20,499 nucleotides of DNA from Schizophyllum amplum (taxonomy: Eukaryota > Basidiomycota > Agaricomycetes > Agaricales > Schizophyllaceae), in assembly GCA_007026445.1 (NCBI GenBank), contig VDMD01000260.1, forward strand, positions 1 through 20,499, given 5' to 3'. The translations under genes and the position numbers were made by a program. Position 1 is the stretch's first letter. Each line of letters opens with the position of its first letter. Under the pieces are notes generated by a model that was not told where the DNA came from, did no database searches, and saw only the letters and a list, made by a program, of their open reading frames with translations. Below, piece by piece: positions 17,847 to 20,499 of the stretch.

Positions 17847-18761
17847 ATGTCCGACATCCACCCCCTCGTTCACGCAGACGCGGTCCCAACGTGAGCAATG
17901 CGCGCGCTGTACGCTGTCGCTGACTCCTTATTTTCATGGCTGCTCACACCCAAGCGCAGTCTCCGCCAACGGCTCCGATGTTGTGGTGTTCCGCTCCGCG
18001 GACCACGTTCTCTTCAACGTTCACCGCGTCAATCTGTGCGCAAACACGGATGGTCCTCTGGCCGTCGATTTCGCCTCCCCTCATACACCGAGCTTCCGGA
18101 GAGCGCCGAAACGCTCGAGCTACTCTTTCCTACATGGCCTCGGCGCGGAACTCGACGCGCTCGCGGAGGCGGCAGAGAAGTACGGTGTATCTGTCGCAGT
18201 GAGTGTCTGCCATATCCGCCTGAGGTGCGCTCGATCGTCTTTTATCATATACCAACACCGTCTGAGTATCCCAAATCGAAAGCTCGGATTAGAATAAACG
18301 TCCCCTCGAGGTCATGGCACACGCCTATAGGCACGGCTACACGGATCTCCTCGATATGACTGCGCCGTACTCCATCGGTATGCCCGCAAGCGAAGTTAAG
18401 GTCGCTTTCTCGGAATCCGCGCCGTTGTTCATTGCCTGGATGCGTTCTTGAAGTCACAGTCATCATTGTCAATCATCCTGAAAAAGCATGCAGGCTTGCT
18501 ACAACGACACATGGATGCAGCTCATCACGCAGGATTCTCGCGAGATCCGTGCGCGTACCAAACACAACAACCGGCATCGAAGAAATCCTGCACTGTCTGG
18601 AAAGACATCGCTTATCGAGTTGACCTGAGGCTTTGGAACTCGCGAACAACGATTGTGACGAGTCTGGATAGCATCTTCGTCAGCAGCAGTTGGGCGAATG
18701 GAAGAACGTGATACGGACGAAGGCAGAGGAGATTTCGAAGCTTTCTGCGTACTTTACCTGA
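17847..18761 (+). CDS. BTB/POZ-domain protein of basidiomycete type (frameshifted)
   Basis: Start MSDIHPLVHADAVPT at 17847. Proposed introns are 17891-17953, 18225-18292 and 18444-18492. The BTB core reads GSDVVVFRSADHVLFNVHRV, followed by ELPESAETLELLFP and ELDALAEAAEKYGV. Then comes VSVCHIRLR and, after the second intron, RPLEVMAHAYRHGYTDLLDM and SESAPLFIAWM. The last exon gives LLQRHMDAAHHAGFSRDP, a Cys/Trp segment SCTVWKDIAYRVDLRLWNSR, TTIVTSLDSIFV and the basic tail GEWKNVIRTKAEEISKLSAY. This order is that of the expanded basidiomycete BTB family, of unknown role; BTB domains mediate dimerisation or Cul3 binding. Three single-base losses lie between 18080 and 18150 and one near 18685. 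The junction at 18292/18293 is off by one base. The third donor (GTTCTT) is weak; without it translation would stop at 18451. Confidence 0.75.
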
Positions 18762-19434
18762 CTTGATATCCAGATTAATCCTTGTATTATCCTTCAAACC
18801 AGTAACTGAATGGAGATATAGCTCGACCTTCTGTCCAAACTTCAAAGGTCCGCGCCACAAAAGGTCACTCTTCTGTCATAGAAGATAAATAAGTAAAGGG
18901 TATCTGCCTGTAGAAGAGTAGCAGAAGTCCGTCAGACTGTGGTTCAAGTTGTCGCCCGACAGAGCGCGGGTTTCATCTTTCGCAATGAAGGAGAGAGGGA
19001 CGCGCCGGCAGAAGCGACGGGTCACGGAGTGACGGAACCAAATGCAGAGTAAGTAGCCTAATCTGGCAATCAATCAACCGCTTGGGCCTAGGCGTCCTTC
19101 GGCATTTACCGCGCGGGATCTGCAATGACAAGCAAACCACAGCAACTCTGCCACTGCGGCCTTTGATGATGAATGCTCTCACCTCGGCGTTGTGCCCATA
19201 TCGCATTTTGTCGTCTAATGTCGAGCTATTGATCTCACGCAACGAAGGTATCGAACTAATAATCTTATCGTCTAGTGTCCATGTCGCTCAATCCTAAGTA
19301 AATTACGACCATACGTAGGTACTAGTACTTGGCTATTCCTGTGCGTCGAGTCTTAAAGAGTCTGTCGTCATTCACTTCACCTATCCGCTCATCACCTCGC
19401 GCTTCGCCCATAGAGAGAGCTTTCTACCCGGGTT
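18762..19434. other. Convergent intergenic region, nothing recognised
   Basis: 673 nt between the tail-to-tail BTB and right-edge genes. Short open frames on both strands show no conserved motif or splicing pattern. It should include both 3' UTRs. No strong repeat seen. Confidence 0.4.
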
Positions 19435-20499
19435 CTACCCAGCACGCACCGCACTGCGACCAAAGAAGCTACCAAACCACGTGTTCCTGTTTGGCACATT
19501 ATCCTGACTTGAGGCAGGTCGTAGAAAAGGATTGCTTATCGGCTCCACGACGCTTTGTCCAACCGGTTGTGGCGCCTGCTCTAGTGCACTTGTTGACGAC
19601 GGTGCCGCCGAGACTGATCGCTGATGGTGCGCAGCTGAAAGGTTGGCGAGGGGAAGGGCGGGAGGCACAGTCAGAGGCGAATGCGAACTGGTTTGCGGCT
19701 GGCGCGAAGAAGGCTGAGGCGAGTTGCGAAGCGCGGGCGACGATGCATGTGAGGTAATCTGTCGTGGTCGCGAGCTGCCGGGCTGCGCCTGTTGCCTTCC
19801 GCGTGCCGATGCGCACGTATCCTCCAGGGCGGGTGGCGAGATTTGCACCTGGGGGCTGGATGCTAAATCAAAGAGACGGGGACATGAGCATACACATGCA
19901 GCAAAAGAGCAATGTCCAACCTTTCTTGGTTTTGGCGTCCTTCTTTGATTGGCTCGTTTTGTCCTTCGCCGCCCGTTCCTCGGCCTTTCCGTCCCAACGC
20001 ACGGGGAGGCTCTGACGCATATTTACCTTGAGGGCTTGGACGCGTCGGTATCACTACAAGGTCGAGATCAGTTTACTGTTCGAAACACCCAACTGTCATA
20101 ATTTGCATACGAGGTAGCGAAGGAGACGGCAGCTCCCCTGAAGACGGGGTTGATAACTTTGGCTCGAGCTCAGGCATCGAGCCCTTACTGAGGTGCACAC
20201 TGACGCCCGTGGGCGGTGTACCCTTCTTGTTCTTCTTCGTCTTCTTCTTGTCCCCTGCGTTGTCCTCCGCGTGAGGAAAGTCCCAGGACACATACTGATG
20301 CAAGTCTTTATCGTTGCCAGATTTGCGACAGAGCTTATTGGTTTTCTCGACCACCTTCATCGTCTTGTCGATGTGCTTCGTGCCCCCCGAGCGTATGGTT
20401 ATGTACAGGAGTGTTTCGTCCTGCGAAAGCTCGGTTTAGAGAGATGTATGCGAGTGGGACGAGATATCATACCTTGAGAAGGTTGGCGCAGAACTGGGA
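19435..20499 (-). CDS. Unrecognised protein, conserved-looking block then Lys- and Ser/Pro-rich tail (5' end outside window)
   Basis: C-terminal part of a gene entering from the right edge. Exons about 20473-20499, 20111-20420, 19921-20053 and 19435-19862; introns of 52, 57 and 58 nt, all GT-AG. The first two exons encode a compact stretch that looks conserved: FCANLLK, DETLLYITIRSGGTKHIDK, TMKVVEKTNKLCRKSGNDKD and LHQYVSWDFPH. A charged run DKKKTKKNKK and proline-rich PELEPKLSTPSSGELPSPS follow. The third exon continues DTDASKPSR, then after a one-base loss near 20028 MRQSLPVRWDGKAEERAAKD and SQSKKDAKTKK. The last exon is low-complexity Ser/Pro/Gln/Ala and ends NTWFGSFFGRSAVRAG. I do not recognise the family. 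The tail looks disordered and regulatory, perhaps with nuclear-localisation-like basic clusters. Confidence 0.6.

Noticed and set aside
1..20499. CRISPR arrays, tRNA or rRNA genes, bacterial operons
   Set aside because: No spaced direct repeats, no tRNA B-box fold or rRNA sequence, and genes have spliceosomal introns.

Overview
The window is nuclear DNA of a filamentous basidiomycete, most likely an Agaricomycete. The reasons are dense genes cut by many 48-80 nt GT-AG introns (a few longer), donors of the GTGCGT/GTGAGT type, GC-rich codons, short intergenic gaps, and typical families: a basidiomycete-style BTB/POZ protein, a Zn2Cys6 regulator, a CRH-like GH16 enzyme and an allantoate/nicotinate-type MFS permease. 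No bacterial, viral or organellar signature was seen.

Layout, left to right. 1-672 (-): 5' part of a Zn2Cys6 transcription factor that runs off the left edge. 1143-4088 (-): glutamine-dependent NAD+ synthetase (QNS1). 4547-5109: a 28-bp inverted repeat pair ending in a perfect 10-bp hairpin. 5474-6651: a 1.18-kb segment bounded by 27-bp terminal inverted repeats with palindrome-rich subterminal zones, probably a non-autonomous DNA transposon. 6937-7698 (-): hypothetical gene. 8604-9668 (-): 3,4-dihydroxy-2-butanone-4-phosphate synthase (RIB3). 10235-11350 (-): mitochondrial phosphate carrier (MIR1 type). 11938-12936 (+): GH16 CRH-like glycosidase/transglycosylase. 13372-15422 (-): MFS anion:cation symporter. 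15998-17179 (-): F-box-like protein. 17847-18761 (+): BTB/POZ protein. 19435-20499 (-): unrecognised Ser/Pro-rich gene running off the right edge.

The main observation is that nearly every conserved gene except MIR1 is broken by scattered 1-nt insertions or deletions. Splice sites and conserved residues are intact, and substitution-type nonsense codons are absent. Several indels lie in short homopolymers. QNS1 and RIB3 are normally indispensable, so uncorrected long-read assembly error is the simplest reading. The coding calls below therefore splice exons across frames and are given as whole gene spans. True pseudogenisation is less likely but cannot be excluded from sequence alone.

Functionally the window mixes cofactor metabolism (NAD+ synthesis, riboflavin precursor, a permease of the family that includes nicotinate carriers), mitochondrial phosphate import, cell-wall remodelling and BTB/F-box proteins. 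No clear dedicated cluster or novel defence-like system was found. The most original pieces are the two inverted-repeat structures between 4.5 and 6.7 kb.
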